Origin: a virus
IMG/VR virus record: IMGVR_UViG_3300037805_000202
Coordinates: 1-30,726 of that record
Length of the DNA: 30,726 nt
Strand: one strand, 5' to 3'
The first letter of the stretch is position 1; the number at the start of each line of letters is the position of its first letter. Of this stretch, positions 6,475 through 13,715 are shown one piece after another. The notes under the pieces are model-generated. The model did not search any database and was not told the origin of the DNA. It saw nothing but the letters and a program-made list of their open reading frames with translations. Position numbers and translations under genes: made by a program.

Positions 6475-7707
6475 ATGAGTAAGCTAAAAAAATACAAATA
6501 CGAAGATCTAACAGATCAGGATAAGATTGATATCTATACACAGTTGAAGCGCAGAAACCTTGCCGTTGTTGAGGAATTCTACGTAAGATTTGGTAAAAAA
6601 GAAAGAACTCTATATAGCTGGAAAAAGAATATTAGAGAAGAGATTGAGGCTGGTAAACTAATACTTACTGGTTGGGATAATAGTAAAAACGCGGCGTGTA
6701 ACGATTATGAGGTTAACGGAGTAAGTACTGAGGTTAGAGAGTTAATGAAACCTAAAGCTACCAGTACACTGTACGGGCCAGACGGTGAAGTTAAGTTAGA
6801 ATGGGTAAAGAGTGACATTCAAAAAGATAATGCCTTAGAGACTTACGAAAAGGCTTTAAATGTGCTAAGCGAAAGTTTAATAGAAAGTAGAAAACCTATT
6901 AAAGTACCTAAGGTTAGTAATTCTGATTCTATGACTGTGTACACTATTGGTGATGCGCACGTTGGTATGTTAGCCCATAAGGCTGAAACAGGTAATGATA
7001 ACGACTTAAAGACTGTAGAAGACGACCTCGTTATAGCTATGACTATGCTTACTGAACAGTCTGTTGCTACAGAAGAAGCGTTTATTATTGATGTTGGAGA
7101 TTACTTCCACAGTGATAATCAAAGTAACACGACTGCCGCTAGTGGTAACAGGCTTGATGTTGATGGTAGATACCATAAGGTACTAGAGGTTGGGTTAAGA
7201 ATGACTACAGAGTTGGTTGATATGGCACTTACTAAACATAAAGTAGTTAGATGGAGATCAGCTATCGGTAACCATAATGAACATACCGCGTTAATGATCA
7301 ATGCATTCTTAAAAGCTTACTACAGAAATGAGTCTAGGGTTATTGTACATGACACACCTAACATGTTAATGTATCACCAATTTGGTAAGAATTTGATTGG
7401 AATTACACATGGGCATACGGTTAAAGCTGATAAGCTTGGTGAAATAATGTCGGTTGATTGTGAAGAGTTATGGTCAAGTACTAAGAATAGGTATTGGTAT
7501 ACTGGTCATGTTCACCACTTAAGTACTAAAGAGTACCCAAGTTGTGTAGTTGAAACATTTAGAACATTATCAGGTAAAGACGCGTGGCACTCTGCAAGTG
7601 GCTATAGAAGTGGTCAAGATATGAAAGCAATTACATTGCATAAAGACTTCGGTGAGGTTGGTAGAAACACTGTTAATATTGCTGCTATACAGAATCGCCA
7701 GAACTAA
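6475..7707 (+). CDS. Calcineurin-like metallophosphoesterase with N-terminal HTH-like region
   Basis: A 410-residue protein. The N-terminal 60 residues (LTDQDKIDIYTQLKRRN, then FGKKERTLYSWKKN) look like a helix-turn-helix. From residue 150 the metallophosphoesterase motifs appear in order: GDAHVG with Asp160 and His162, DVGDYFH with Asp209, GNHNE at 265-269, THGHT with His312 and His314, and GHVHH with His345 and His347. All usual metal ligands are present, so a two-metal phosphodiesterase or phosphatase active on nucleic acid or nucleotides is expected. AGGAG precedes the ATG. Such proteins are common in the terminase-side region of large phages, with unknown substrate. Fold assignment is firm; role is open. 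Confidence 0.85.
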   Translation: MSKLKKYKYEDLTDQDKIDIYTQLKRRNLAVVEEFYVRFGKKERTLYSWKKNIREEIEAGKLILTGWDNSKNAACNDYEVNGVSTEVRELMKPKATSTLYGPDGEVKLEWVKSDIQKDNALETYEKALNVLSESLIESRKPIKVPKVSNSDSMTVYTIGDAHVGMLAHKAETGNDNDLKTVEDDLVIAMTMLTEQSVATEEAFIIDVGDYFHSDNQSNTTAASGNRLDVDGRYHKVLEVGLRMTTELVDMALTKHKVVRWRSAIGNHNEHTALMINAFLKAYYRNESRVIVHDTPNMLMYHQFGKNLIGITHGHTVKADKLGEIMSVDCEELWSSTKNRYWYTGHVHHLSTKEYPSCVVETFRTLSGKDAWHSASGYRSGQDMKAITLHKDFGEVGRNTVNIAAIQNRQN

Positions 7708-7741
7708 GCTAGGATAAAGGGATTGGACGGTAAAATGTGGT

Positions 7742-8191
7742 ATGATTAATTTAGTAATAGCAAGTAAAAGATATAGTAAAACCGATAGCAGGTTTAACAC
7801 GTTTATGGCTGACGTAACTAAGTGTATCACAGAGTCGCCGTACTACCACACTGAGGTAATATTTGACGGGTTGTGGTATAGTATGAACACAGACGGGATG
7901 TCTGCTGGTGCGTTAAGACCTTTAGAGGATAATTGGGATTACCAGTTGGTAGAAGTTGACGATAAGTTTGAAGATATAATTAGACAGTGGTTTGAATGGA
8001 CTACCGATAAAGAGTACGATTGGATGGGTGCAGTAAGAGCACAGTACAGCTGGTTTCCTGAAAGTAAAGATAAATATTTTTGTACGGAATTTGTCGGTGA
8101 CTTACTACAAGCGTGCGACGTTCGTAGTATATGTACGATAGACACTAGTAAGTTAACTCCTGGTGAATTGTACGAATTGCTTGACAAGTAA
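7742..8191 (+). CDS. Permuted NlpC/P60 (YiiX/LRAT-like) cysteine hydrolase
   Basis: A 149-residue protein with the catalytic order of circularly permuted NlpC/P60 enzymes: His36 in YYHTEVIFDG first, then Cys114 in YFCTEFVGDLL with Glu116 directly after, similar to the FCSE motif of YiiX-type amidases. The middle has the usual long helical segment (residues 74-100) containing YDWMG. Substrate could be peptidoglycan peptide or another amide. In this position it is not next to the lysis genes, so it could be a virion or host-modifying enzyme. No signal peptide. The gene ends TAATG, sharing one base with the next reading frame. Confidence 0.7.
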   Translation: MINLVIASKRYSKTDSRFNTFMADVTKCITESPYYHTEVIFDGLWYSMNTDGMSAGALRPLEDNWDYQLVEVDDKFEDIIRQWFEWTTDKEYDWMGAVRAQYSWFPESKDKYFCTEFVGDLLQACDVRSICTIDTSKLTPGELYELLDK

Positions 8192-8382
8192 TGTTTAAAA
8201 TAGATCACTTACCCAAATGAGCTTACACTGCTGAAGAGTGGGGTGAGCTCAAGAAGGGCGCGTACGCGGCGGTAGGAGATACGTTGTATTCTAGGTTTAA
8301 GGAGAATATAAGTAAACCTGCTGTAAAATGTCAATCTATAAAAGGTTTACTTCGCAGTAGAAGTACTACCATAGACGAATAG
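8191..8382 (+). pseudogene. 63-codon frame interrupted by an in-frame TGA at codon 10
   Basis: ATG at 8191 overlaps the stop of the hydrolase gene (TAATG). The frame reads MFKIDHLPK, then TGA at 8218-8220, then stays open for 53 codons (AYTAEEWGELKKGAYAAVGD onward) to TAG at 8380. No ATG follows the TGA in frame, so the second part cannot be made alone without a weak start. The TGA lies at the base of a strong stem-loop (8219-8250). Possibilities are a nonsense mutation, a sequencing error, or readthrough with Trp at this site. TGA is a normal stop elsewhere in the window (at 26113), so the code itself is standard. Confidence 0.45.
8219..8250 (+). other. Stem-loop beginning inside the TGA codon
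   Basis: GAGCTTAC at 8219-8226 pairs with GTGAGCTC at 8243-8250 (8 bp including one G-T pair). After a mismatch two further pairs form, leaving a loop of about ten bases. The first two paired bases are the G and A of the interrupting TGA. It could slow ribosomes or stimulate readthrough. Confidence 0.5.
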
Positions 8383-8393
8383 AAAGGTTAAAC

Positions 8394-8468
8394 ATGAACG
8401 TATGTATAAGTTGTGGTGATACTGTACCAGACACTTACGTAGTTTCCCCTAACTGTTCAAATAAATAA
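8394..8468 (+). CDS. 24-residue Cys-containing minigene
   Basis: ATG at 8394 and TAA at 8466-8468 give MNVCISCGDTVPDTYVVSP followed by NCSNK. It carries a CxxC pair and a third Cys, like one half of a zinc ribbon. GAAAGG lies about 6-10 bases before the start, a moderate ribosome binding site. It is placed between the interrupted frame and the tRNA cluster. It may be a genuine metal-binding microprotein or the remnant N-terminus of a longer zinc-ribbon protein. Confidence 0.45.
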   Translation: MNVCISCGDTVPDTYVVSPNCSNK

Positions 8469-8473
8469 TTTAT

Positions 8474-8549
8474 GCTGTTGTAGCTCAGTTGGTAGAGCAC
8501 CTCACTTGTAATGAGGCGGTCGGTGGTTCAAATCCTCTCAACAGCTCCA
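8474..8549 (+). tRNA. tRNA-Thr (anticodon TGT)
   Basis: Cloverleaf: acceptor GCTGTTG/CAACAGC, D arm GCTC...GAGC, anticodon stem CCTCA/TGAGG with loop CTTGTAA, encoded CCA. The T stem has one central mismatch. It reads ACA and probably other ACN codons. Confidence 0.93.
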
Positions 8550-8550
8550 C

Positions 8551-8626
8551 GGGGAATTAGCTCAGCTGGGAGAGCGTCTGCCTTGCACGTAGAAGGTCAT
8601 CGGTTCGAACCCGATATTCTCCACCA
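8551..8626 (+). tRNA. tRNA-Ala (anticodon TGC)
   Basis: Acceptor GGGGAAT/ATTCTCC (one G-T pair), D arm GCTC...GAGC, anticodon loop CTTGCAC, T arm ATCGG/CCGAT, encoded CCA. It follows tRNA-Thr after one base, so the two are surely cotranscribed. Confidence 0.95.
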
Positions 8627-8720
8627 TATGAATTTATTAGACACTGATTATGGAACCGGTAAATTAACTGGGGACTATTGAGTTAGAACACAATCTCTGT
8701 TCCGTGAATTCACAACACAT

Positions 8721-8765
8721 ATCTGCTCCGCCTCTCTATGAAGCGCAACCGAGCAGGTCTTTTTT
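8721..8765 (+). terminator. Probable intrinsic terminator after the first tRNA pair
   Basis: ATCTGCTC at 8721-8728 pairs with GAGCAGGT at 8751-8758 (8 bp, one G-T), followed by C and six Ts. The loop is 22 bases and may hold a small internal GC/GC pairing. Just upstream is a perfect 10-bp palindrome, GTGAATTCAC (8704-8713). Confidence 0.5.
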
Positions 8766-8778
8766 GACAGGAGTAACT

Positions 8779-8976
8779 ATGAAAATAAAATCATATAGTA
8801 GCCATACCTTAACTAGAGGTAATACTGTTGTGCTAAAAAATGCTGTGTATCAAAAAATAATAGAATATGTGGAACAATCACCCGAAGTGCAGTTCTATAT
8901 AAATAATAAAACAAGTATATGTTATGGTATGAATAAGTACGGTCATCCTACTTATGATTGGACACATAATAAGTAA
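8779..8976 (+). CDS. Unknown small protein (65 aa) inside the tRNA cluster
   Basis: A 65-residue protein beginning MKIKSYSSHTLTRGN. A longer frame starts at 8704, but the ATG at 8779 has AGGAG six bases upstream and the earlier part overlaps a terminator hairpin, so the short form is chosen. Basic and Tyr-rich, no cysteine cluster or membrane span. Its stop codon (8974-8976) is immediately followed by the first base of tRNA-Glu, so mRNA and tRNA must be separated by processing at that junction. Function unknown. Confidence 0.6.
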   Translation: MKIKSYSSHTLTRGNTVVLKNAVYQKIIEYVEQSPEVQFYINNKTSICYGMNKYGHPTYDWTHNK

Positions 8977-9051
8977 GGCCCCTTCATCTAACGGTTAGGA
9001 TTCATGGTTTTCATCCATGCCATAGGAGTTCGAATCTCCTAGGGGTCACCA
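8977..9051 (+). tRNA. tRNA-Glu (anticodon TTC)
   Basis: Acceptor GGCCCCT/AGGGGTC (one G-T), anticodon stem CATGG/CCATG with loop TTTTCAT, T arm AGGAG/CTCCT, encoded CCA. It starts directly after the preceding stop codon. Confidence 0.95.
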
Positions 9052-9054
9052 TAT

Positions 9055-9128
9055 TGACGTATCGCCAAGCGGTAAGGCCGTAGCTTTTGGTGCTACTATC
9101 CTAGGTTCGATCCCTAGTGCGTCATCCA
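9055..9128 (+). tRNA. tRNA-Gln (anticodon TTG)
   Basis: Acceptor TGACGTA/TGCGTCA (one T-G), D arm GCC...GGC, anticodon stem GTAGC/GCTAC with loop TTTTGGT, T arm CTAGG/CCTAG, encoded CCA. Confidence 0.93.
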
Positions 9129-9140
9129 TAAATAACAAGT

Positions 9141-9217
9141 GCGGTTGTAGTTTAGTTGGTTAGAATGCCTGCCTGTCACGCAGGAGGTCGCGAGTTCGAG
9201 TCTCGTCAACCGCGCCA
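9141..9217 (+). tRNA. tRNA-Asp (anticodon GTC)
   Basis: Acceptor GCGGTTG/CAACCGC, anticodon stem CCTGC/GCAGG with loop CTGTCAC, T arm GCGAG/CTCGT, encoded CCA. Confidence 0.95.
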
Positions 9218-9222
9218 CTTTT

Positions 9223-9298
9223 TCCGAATTAGCTCAGTTGGTAGAGCGCACGACTGTTAATCGTGTTGTCGATGGTTCGAGCCCATCATTCGGAGCCA
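9223..9298 (+). tRNA. tRNA-Asn (anticodon GTT)
   Basis: Acceptor TCCGAAT/ATTCGGA, anticodon stem CACGA/TCGTG with loop CTGTTAA, T arm GATGG/CCATC, encoded CCA. An open frame crossing this tRNA is a shadow. Confidence 0.95.
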
Positions 9299-9312
9299 CA
9301 AATTTAAAATGT

Positions 9313-9401
9313 AGAGAGTTGACAGAGTTGGTCGAATGTACCGGTTTTGAAAACCGGCGAGGTTTACGCCTCCAGCGGTTCGAATCCGCTACTCTCTGCC
9401 A
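9313..9401 (+). tRNA. tRNA-Ser (anticodon TGA)
   Basis: Acceptor AGAGAGT/ACTCTCT, anticodon stem CCGGT/ACCGG with loop TTTGAAA, long variable arm GAGG...CCTC as expected for serine, T arm AGCGG/CCGCT, encoded CCA. It is the last tRNA of the cluster. Confidence 0.95.
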
Positions 9402-9439
9402 TTACTTATCCCCAAATTAAGCTTACTAAAAGATTCATA

Positions 9440-9448
9440 TGCTACAAT
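9440..9448 (+). promoter_or_regulatory. Possible extended -10 promoter after the tRNA cluster
   Basis: TGCTACAAT is a TGn-extended -10 box (5 of 6 matches). The -35 region is poor. It lies 28 bp before the zinc-ribbon gene at 9476 and could begin the packaging-gene transcript. Confidence 0.35.
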
Positions 9449-9475
9449 AAGTCAATAAATATACAAAGGGTACAC

Positions 9476-9703
9476 ATGACATGTGATAGATGTAATAAAA
9501 CTAATAGTGAATTCAGCACGTTTGATGTGCGAGTATCATTAGATGAGGTAGCTCAACGTAGTAGATTCAATGGATCTAGTTGGACTAGACGACTGTTTAA
9601 AAAGTACTTAGGTGTTTTACTTAAAGATCCTGTAACTAAAACTGTTAACGTGTGTCAGACTTGTACTAGCAGAATGCTCAGGAAACTAGATAAGGATAAA
9701 TAA
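9476..9703 (+). CDS. Small zinc-ribbon protein (75 aa)
   Basis: The N-terminus MTCDRCNKTNSE carries CxxC at residues 3-6 and a second pair, CQTC, near residue 61, the four-Cys layout of a zinc ribbon. The region between is basic with Ser and Arg. The start at 9476 has AAAGGG upstream; a longer frame beginning within tRNA-Ser is not used. The stop overlaps the next ATG by one base (TAATG), so the gene leads a coupled group (zinc ribbon, 73-residue protein, HNH nuclease). A nucleic-acid-binding role is probable; the exact function is unknown. Confidence 0.65.
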   Translation: MTCDRCNKTNSEFSTFDVRVSLDEVAQRSRFNGSSWTRRLFKKYLGVLLKDPVTKTVNVCQTCTSRMLRKLDKDK

Positions 9704-9924
9704 TGGGTTTACTAGCAAATAAAATAACAGCTATGCCCCAGGCTAATAATGGACCGCAAAAACCATCTCCGGCAGCTATAAAGTACTTTGAGATTTTACG
9801 TAAAAGTATAGGTAACGTACCTAAGGCTACACCAAAGGTAGAAGCTGGGAAACCTAAGCTAGACTTAGATAAACACTTCAGTTTTAATCCTGGTAAAGAC
9901 TTCGAAAATATAGATTGGAAATAG
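9703..9924 (+). CDS. Unknown Pro/Lys-rich protein (73 aa)
   Basis: A 73-residue protein starting at the ATG that overlaps the zinc-ribbon stop. The N-terminal half is rich in Pro, Ala, Gln and Asn (AMPQANNGPQKPSPAAIKYF), the middle basic with repeated KxxK, and the C-terminus acidic and aromatic (FNPGKDFENIDWK). It is probably flexible. Two bases separate its stop from the GTG start of the HNH nuclease. It may be an accessory packaging or virion protein, but no family is recognised. Confidence 0.65.
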   Translation: MGLLANKITAMPQANNGPQKPSPAAIKYFEILRKSIGNVPKATPKVEAGKPKLDLDKHFSFNPGKDFENIDWK

Positions 9925-9925
9925 T

Positions 9926-10264
9926 GTGAATTGGAGGCGCTCTAGAGAGTATAGGGTTTGGAGAGCCTCAGTTGTTCGAAAAGGTAAAGTGTGTCATATA
10001 TGCAAGTCAAGTCGTAGAAGACAGGCTCACCATATAAAGAACGGATCGCATCACCCTGAAAGTAGGTACGACGTAGATAACGGTGTAGTACTTTGCAGAG
10101 ACTGTCATTCACAACTGCATAACAATTACAAGCATAGTTATAGGATGAAAACTACTGATAAAGACTGGGATAATTTCAAAGCTTTAGCTAACTATTATAT
10201 TCAATTAGGTAAACTACAATATATAAAACAGTATAATAGGGAATTACATGGTAGTAGGTTATAA
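9926..10264 (+). CDS. HNH endonuclease
   Basis: A 112-residue protein with a complete HNH motif: CHIC (Cys23, Cys26), His35-His36 in QAHHIKNGSH, Asn52 in VDNGVVLC, and CRDCH (Cys57, Cys60, His61). This is the zinc-bound betabetaalpha-metal nuclease fold. The GTG start follows the previous stop by one base. Small HNH proteins beside terminase genes are known partners in genome packaging in several phage groups. The same fold also occurs in free-standing homing enzymes. Position near the terminase genes, 768 bp before the small subunit, leaves both readings open. Confidence 0.85.
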   Translation: MNWRRSREYRVWRASVVRKGKVCHICKSSRRRQAHHIKNGSHHPESRYDVDNGVVLCRDCHSQLHNNYKHSYRMKTTDKDWDNFKALANYYIQLGKLQYIKQYNRELHGSRL

Positions 10265-10448
10265 GTTTGATGATGTATATCCAAGTAAGTTGGACGAAGT
10301 AATAGACTACGTAGAGGATGAGTTAGTTCGTAGTACAGAACTCACAGGTATAGGCTATACTGCGGTGTACTACCTGAACGATAACGGTACTATATACGCT
10401 GATGTGTTTGAAGAGCTGATTGAGTCAGATGAGTTTCCTACGAACTAA
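10248..10448 (+). CDS. Unknown acidic protein (66 aa)
   Basis: A 66-residue, very acidic protein (Asp and Glu through most of its length), no cysteine or membrane span. Its ATG lies inside the end of the HNH gene (17-bp overlap) with ATAGGGA upstream, and its 3' end overlaps the next gene by 20 bp, so it is embedded in a tightly coupled chain. Small acidic partners of nucleases can act as inhibitors, but this is only a guess from context. Confidence 0.6.
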   Translation: MVVGYKFDDVYPSKLDEVIDYVEDELVRSTELTGIGYTAVYYLNDNGTIYADVFEELIESDEFPTN

Positions 10449-10962
10449 TGACGACGGAACCGTTACAGGTAGACGTAATAGTAAAAAGAAGAAGACATAC
10501 CCAAGGAAAGCTGAGGGCATAGTCTACATTATAAAGAGTAAACTTAGATGTGGTACTGTGTTATATAAGATAGGGTACACTACTAGACGTGGGATCAATG
10601 AACGGTTAGCTGAGAACTTACTAGGATTCTTTACACAATACAGGTATATCCCAGAAACAGACGTACGTAAATATAGTAAAACTCCATATTACTCGGAAGT
10701 AGAGGCGCTACTACATAGAGGTTACAACGACGTTAGGTATGTATTTGATAAGAAGTTCGGAGGCAGTACTGAATGGTTCCATATAGAAGACGAAGAATCG
10801 CTGATAAAAGCTTATGAAGAAATTATGGCTGATCCGCTAGACTACGTAACACCCACCAAATCAGCTTCAGCTAAGCAAGAAGAGCTAGCTGAAGAAGACG
10901 CTACCCAAGCAAGTATGATGGATATTGAACCTGTCAATATGATGGATATCGACTACACTTAA
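10429..10962 (+). CDS. T5orf172/GIY-YIG-like nuclease
   Basis: A 177-residue protein. Residues 30-125 follow the T5orf172 (GIY-YIG superfamily) layout: VYII at 32-35, YKIGYT at 46-51 with Arg nearby, then EALLH at 92-96 and STEWFHI at 113-119. The N-terminus is very basic (RRNSKKKKTYPRK), which suits DNA binding. The C-terminal 45 residues are acidic with two MMDI repeats. An in-frame TTG at 10420 is possible, but the ATG at 10429 is preferred. It overlaps the preceding acidic gene. It could be a free-standing homing-type enzyme or a DNA-processing virion protein. Confidence 0.7.
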   Translation: MSFLRTNDDGTVTGRRNSKKKKTYPRKAEGIVYIIKSKLRCGTVLYKIGYTTRRGINERLAENLLGFFTQYRYIPETDVRKYSKTPYYSEVEALLHRGYNDVRYVFDKKFGGSTEWFHIEDEESLIKAYEEIMADPLDYVTPTKSASAKQEELAEEDATQASMMDIEPVNMMDIDYT

Positions 10963-10997
10963 GAAAACTTTCAGAAACATTCGGATACACTAAAAAA

Positions 10998-11003
10998 TAT
11001 AAT
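10998..11003 (+). promoter_or_regulatory. Possible -10 box before the terminase genes
   Basis: Perfect TATAAT in a 69-bp AT-rich gap ahead of the gene at 11032. No convincing -35 box at 16-18 bp, so this is tentative. Confidence 0.25.
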
Positions 11004-11031
11004 AATTCTATAAACCGAAAGAGGCAAATTA

Positions 11032-11808
11032 ATGGCTGACGCAATTGATCCTACGGTACCGCAATCAGGTACACACAATATAACAAAAGATAAACTAAAA
11101 ACATTCTTACCCAAAGGTAGTAGCCATCAAGTAACAGATGAAATACTGAGTATGATCACAGGTATGGAAGACGATACCGGACTACTTCAAGATTATATGG
11201 AAGAAAGTGTGCTGTCACACATGCACGTATTCAAGACTATGAAGAAGGTTGACTTAAAAGACTACGTTAACGCTATTAAGTATTGTAACCTAAAACAGAA
11301 CATGAGTAACAAGAAAGCTTGGGAAATCACATTCCCAACTGTGTATACTAGATTATCAGAAAAGATAGCTAATGGCGAAAAAGCTGGATCAATCGATGCT
11401 AACGTATACATGTATGATAAGAGTGACATAGTTACTAAGATTAGTGCAGAGATGATGATTAGCGCTCATATACAGTACGCCCCTATGTTCCACGCATCAG
11501 TTAGGAAGCAGTTTGAGTTAATGAACGGTAAAGCCGCTGGCGGAATGAATGTAAGTGCCCACGTACAGCACTTAGCTGCTAAAGAATTAAGAGAGATAAC
11601 TCAGATGCCTGAAGATAACAGTATTGAGTTGAAGATAGGGCCGACTGATGAAGCTAAGAAAAGCCAAGATAAATTATTCGATCAAATGAATACACTGGCG
11701 TTACAGCAGCAACAGTTGCTTGCTGAGGGTCATGATATAACTAAAGTACAAAAACTTAATATTAAGATGACAGTAGAAGAAGATATAGAGGATGCTGAAT
11801 ATGAGTAG
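11032..11808 (+). CDS. Probable terminase small subunit
   Basis: A 258-residue, mostly helical protein immediately before the large terminase, overlapping it by 8 bp. This position is the main argument for a small terminase subunit, which binds the packaging site and regulates the large subunit. A region around residues 85-125 (NLKQNMSNKKAWEITFPTVY) resembles the helix-turn-helix of such proteins, while residues 215-245 (QQQQLLAEGHDITKVQ) may be the oligomerisation or peptide-contact part. The C-terminus is acidic. AAAGAGG precedes the start. The fold is not proven from the sequence; family identity is inferred from order and size. Confidence 0.6.
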   Translation: MADAIDPTVPQSGTHNITKDKLKTFLPKGSSHQVTDEILSMITGMEDDTGLLQDYMEESVLSHMHVFKTMKKVDLKDYVNAIKYCNLKQNMSNKKAWEITFPTVYTRLSEKIANGEKAGSIDANVYMYDKSDIVTKISAEMMISAHIQYAPMFHASVRKQFELMNGKAAGGMNVSAHVQHLAAKELREITQMPEDNSIELKIGPTDEAKKSQDKLFDQMNTLALQQQQLLAEGHDITKVQKLNIKMTVEEDIEDAEYE

Positions 11809-13654
11809 GCTTCCTACTGCAGTATACGATTGGCCAACAACAGCAGAGGGGGTAATAGAGTGCTTCGCTGATGGTAATTTATCTGTGGATAAGATGTTGG
11901 ACTACCCGGACGTATCGCTAGATTGGTATGTACCAAGCTTAGATGCAATAGACTTCATAAACACTATAAGGTTAATACTTGGAGATGAGCCGGAGAATAC
12001 AAACCCCAAAGCGCATTACTTCCTTATAGACTGTATATTCCAGCATGATAATGTAAAACCGTACTTCGCAGCTAGAGGGATAGACTTCGATGAGATGAAG
12101 GGGCGAACAGTTGTAATGGCAACCAGAGAGTTCGGTAAGTCAGTATTCGTAGTGTTCCTGATTCTGTACTTAGCTGTTAAAGGTGAGATGCCAGGGTTCG
12201 GTAAAGTTAGGTATGGTATATATGTATCAGACTCTATGCGTAATGGTGTAGAGACTACGATGACTACTATAGCTAAAGTATACTACGAGAGTGAATATCT
12301 GCAGAGTATGTTTGAAGAAACTAGGTTAATACAGACTGAGATAAACTTTATACGAAAGCCCAGAACTAAAAAAGAGATTGCAGTATACAAGCACCACGTA
12401 GAGGATATGGGTAAAGAAGCTAAGACTGTTCCAGGTAGGATGAAACGAACGTTGTCAATTAAAGGGTTAGGAGCTGCTACAGGTGGAAGGGGTTCCAGAG
12501 ATGGGCTTGCTAGACCTGAGTTTGCTATATTCGATGATATGATACCTAATGAAAAAGATGCTGAATCAGATACTATACTAAGTAACATCGAATCGACTAT
12601 TGAAGCCGATGTACTAAAAGCGCTTAGCGGTAATGGTAACTTTGCTATAGCTATTGGTACTCCGTATAATAAGAAGGATCCGATATATAGAAGAATTGAA
12701 GATGGTTCGTGGTTACCTGTAGTATTCCCTAGAGCAGAGAAACCTCCGGTTGACGGTATGAAAGAAGAAGAGTTCAACAGCGTATGGCCAGATAGGCATG
12801 ATTATAGGCAATGCAGAAAAGACTATGTAATAGCTAAGAAAGCTCAAGATAGCGGTAATGAGTTCCCTATGAGATCACTAATGCAAGAGAACTACCTGAG
12901 AATTAGTAATGATGCTGATAGATTAGTTCCTGCTCCGTTGATTCAATGGTATAGTAGACAAGATATTGCAGCTAATGCTTATAACTACAATTGGTACATT
13001 ACTACAGACTTCACAAGCACTGGTAGTAAAGGGAGTGACTATAGCGGTATCGCTGTATGGGCAGTAGGTAGTAATGGTGATTATTTCTTAGTTGATCTAA
13101 CACTTAGAAAAATGGAATTGGAGACGCAATATGGTGAGTTATTTAGACATGTGCATACGTACGGAGATATTAGTAGGGAGATTAATGTGGGAGTTGAGAT
13201 TGATGGTCAACAAAACATACACATCCTTGCTCTTAAAGATAGGATGGTTAAGAGGAATGAATTCTTTACTATAGCTAGACAAAAAGGAGCTAAGCTCGGA
13301 CAGGAAGGTATTAGATCTAGGTTAGAGAGTGGTAGTAAGCACTGGAGATTCAGAATGATGCTACCGCAATTCCAGAATAGAAAAATATGGTTCCCTAAAG
13401 AGTTGGAAGATACTCCTGATATGAGAGAGCTGCTAGAAGAAATTAAATACTGTACATACACAGGGTTCGGAAGTAGGTATGACGACGGTATAGACTTAAT
13501 AAGTCAGCTAGGTTTAGTGGATATTATGTTCCCGGCTAAAGGTATGACGGATGACTACAGGTCGAATAAAAAGTCAACTAAGAAGCGTGGTTGGATGTGG
13601 CAGAATAGAGGTAACGACGATGAAGAAGTTAATGGGTACAGTAGTTATGTCTAA
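11801..13654 (+). CDS. terL: Terminase large subunit (TerL)
   Basis: The packaging motor: ATPase plus nuclease, acting at the portal. From the ATG at 11801 it has 617 residues, a usual length. Walker A-like MATREFGKS at 106-114, Walker B EFAIFDDM at 240-247 with the catalytic acidic residue, coupling motif IAIGTPYN at 283-290, and the RNase H-like nuclease with Asp403 in TTDFTSTGSKGSDYSGI, an acidic strand GVEIDG further on, and YDDGIDL near residue 565. The ATG at 11792 is less likely because the AGAGG box abuts it, whereas spacing to 11801 is right. Preceded by the small-subunit candidate with translational overlap. The identification is firm. Confidence 0.95.
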   Translation: MSRLPTAVYDWPTTAEGVIECFADGNLSVDKMLDYPDVSLDWYVPSLDAIDFINTIRLILGDEPENTNPKAHYFLIDCIFQHDNVKPYFAARGIDFDEMKGRTVVMATREFGKSVFVVFLILYLAVKGEMPGFGKVRYGIYVSDSMRNGVETTMTTIAKVYYESEYLQSMFEETRLIQTEINFIRKPRTKKEIAVYKHHVEDMGKEAKTVPGRMKRTLSIKGLGAATGGRGSRDGLARPEFAIFDDMIPNEKDAESDTILSNIESTIEADVLKALSGNGNFAIAIGTPYNKKDPIYRRIEDGSWLPVVFPRAEKPPVDGMKEEEFNSVWPDRHDYRQCRKDYVIAKKAQDSGNEFPMRSLMQENYLRISNDADRLVPAPLIQWYSRQDIAANAYNYNWYITTDFTSTGSKGSDYSGIAVWAVGSNGDYFLVDLTLRKMELETQYGELFRHVHTYGDISREINVGVEIDGQQNIHILALKDRMVKRNEFFTIARQKGAKLGQEGIRSRLESGSKHWRFRMMLPQFQNRKIWFPKELEDTPDMRELLEEIKYCTYTGFGSRYDDGIDLISQLGLVDIMFPAKGMTDDYRSNKKSTKKRGWMWQNRGNDDEEVNGYSSYV

Positions 13655-13715
13655 TTAAGTTAGCATTAAGAGATAATACGGTAAGATTGGTAAAAATAAC
13701 AAAAGGTGTAGTTCT

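Noticed and set aside
8191-8382. Alternative genetic code with TGA as Trp
   Set aside because: TGA ends the holin candidate at 26113-26115, no other gene contains in-frame TGA, and no Trp tRNA with TCA anticodon is seen.
9238-9420. 60-codon frame across tRNA-Asn and tRNA-Ser
   Set aside because: It consists of two tRNA genes with clear cloverleaves.
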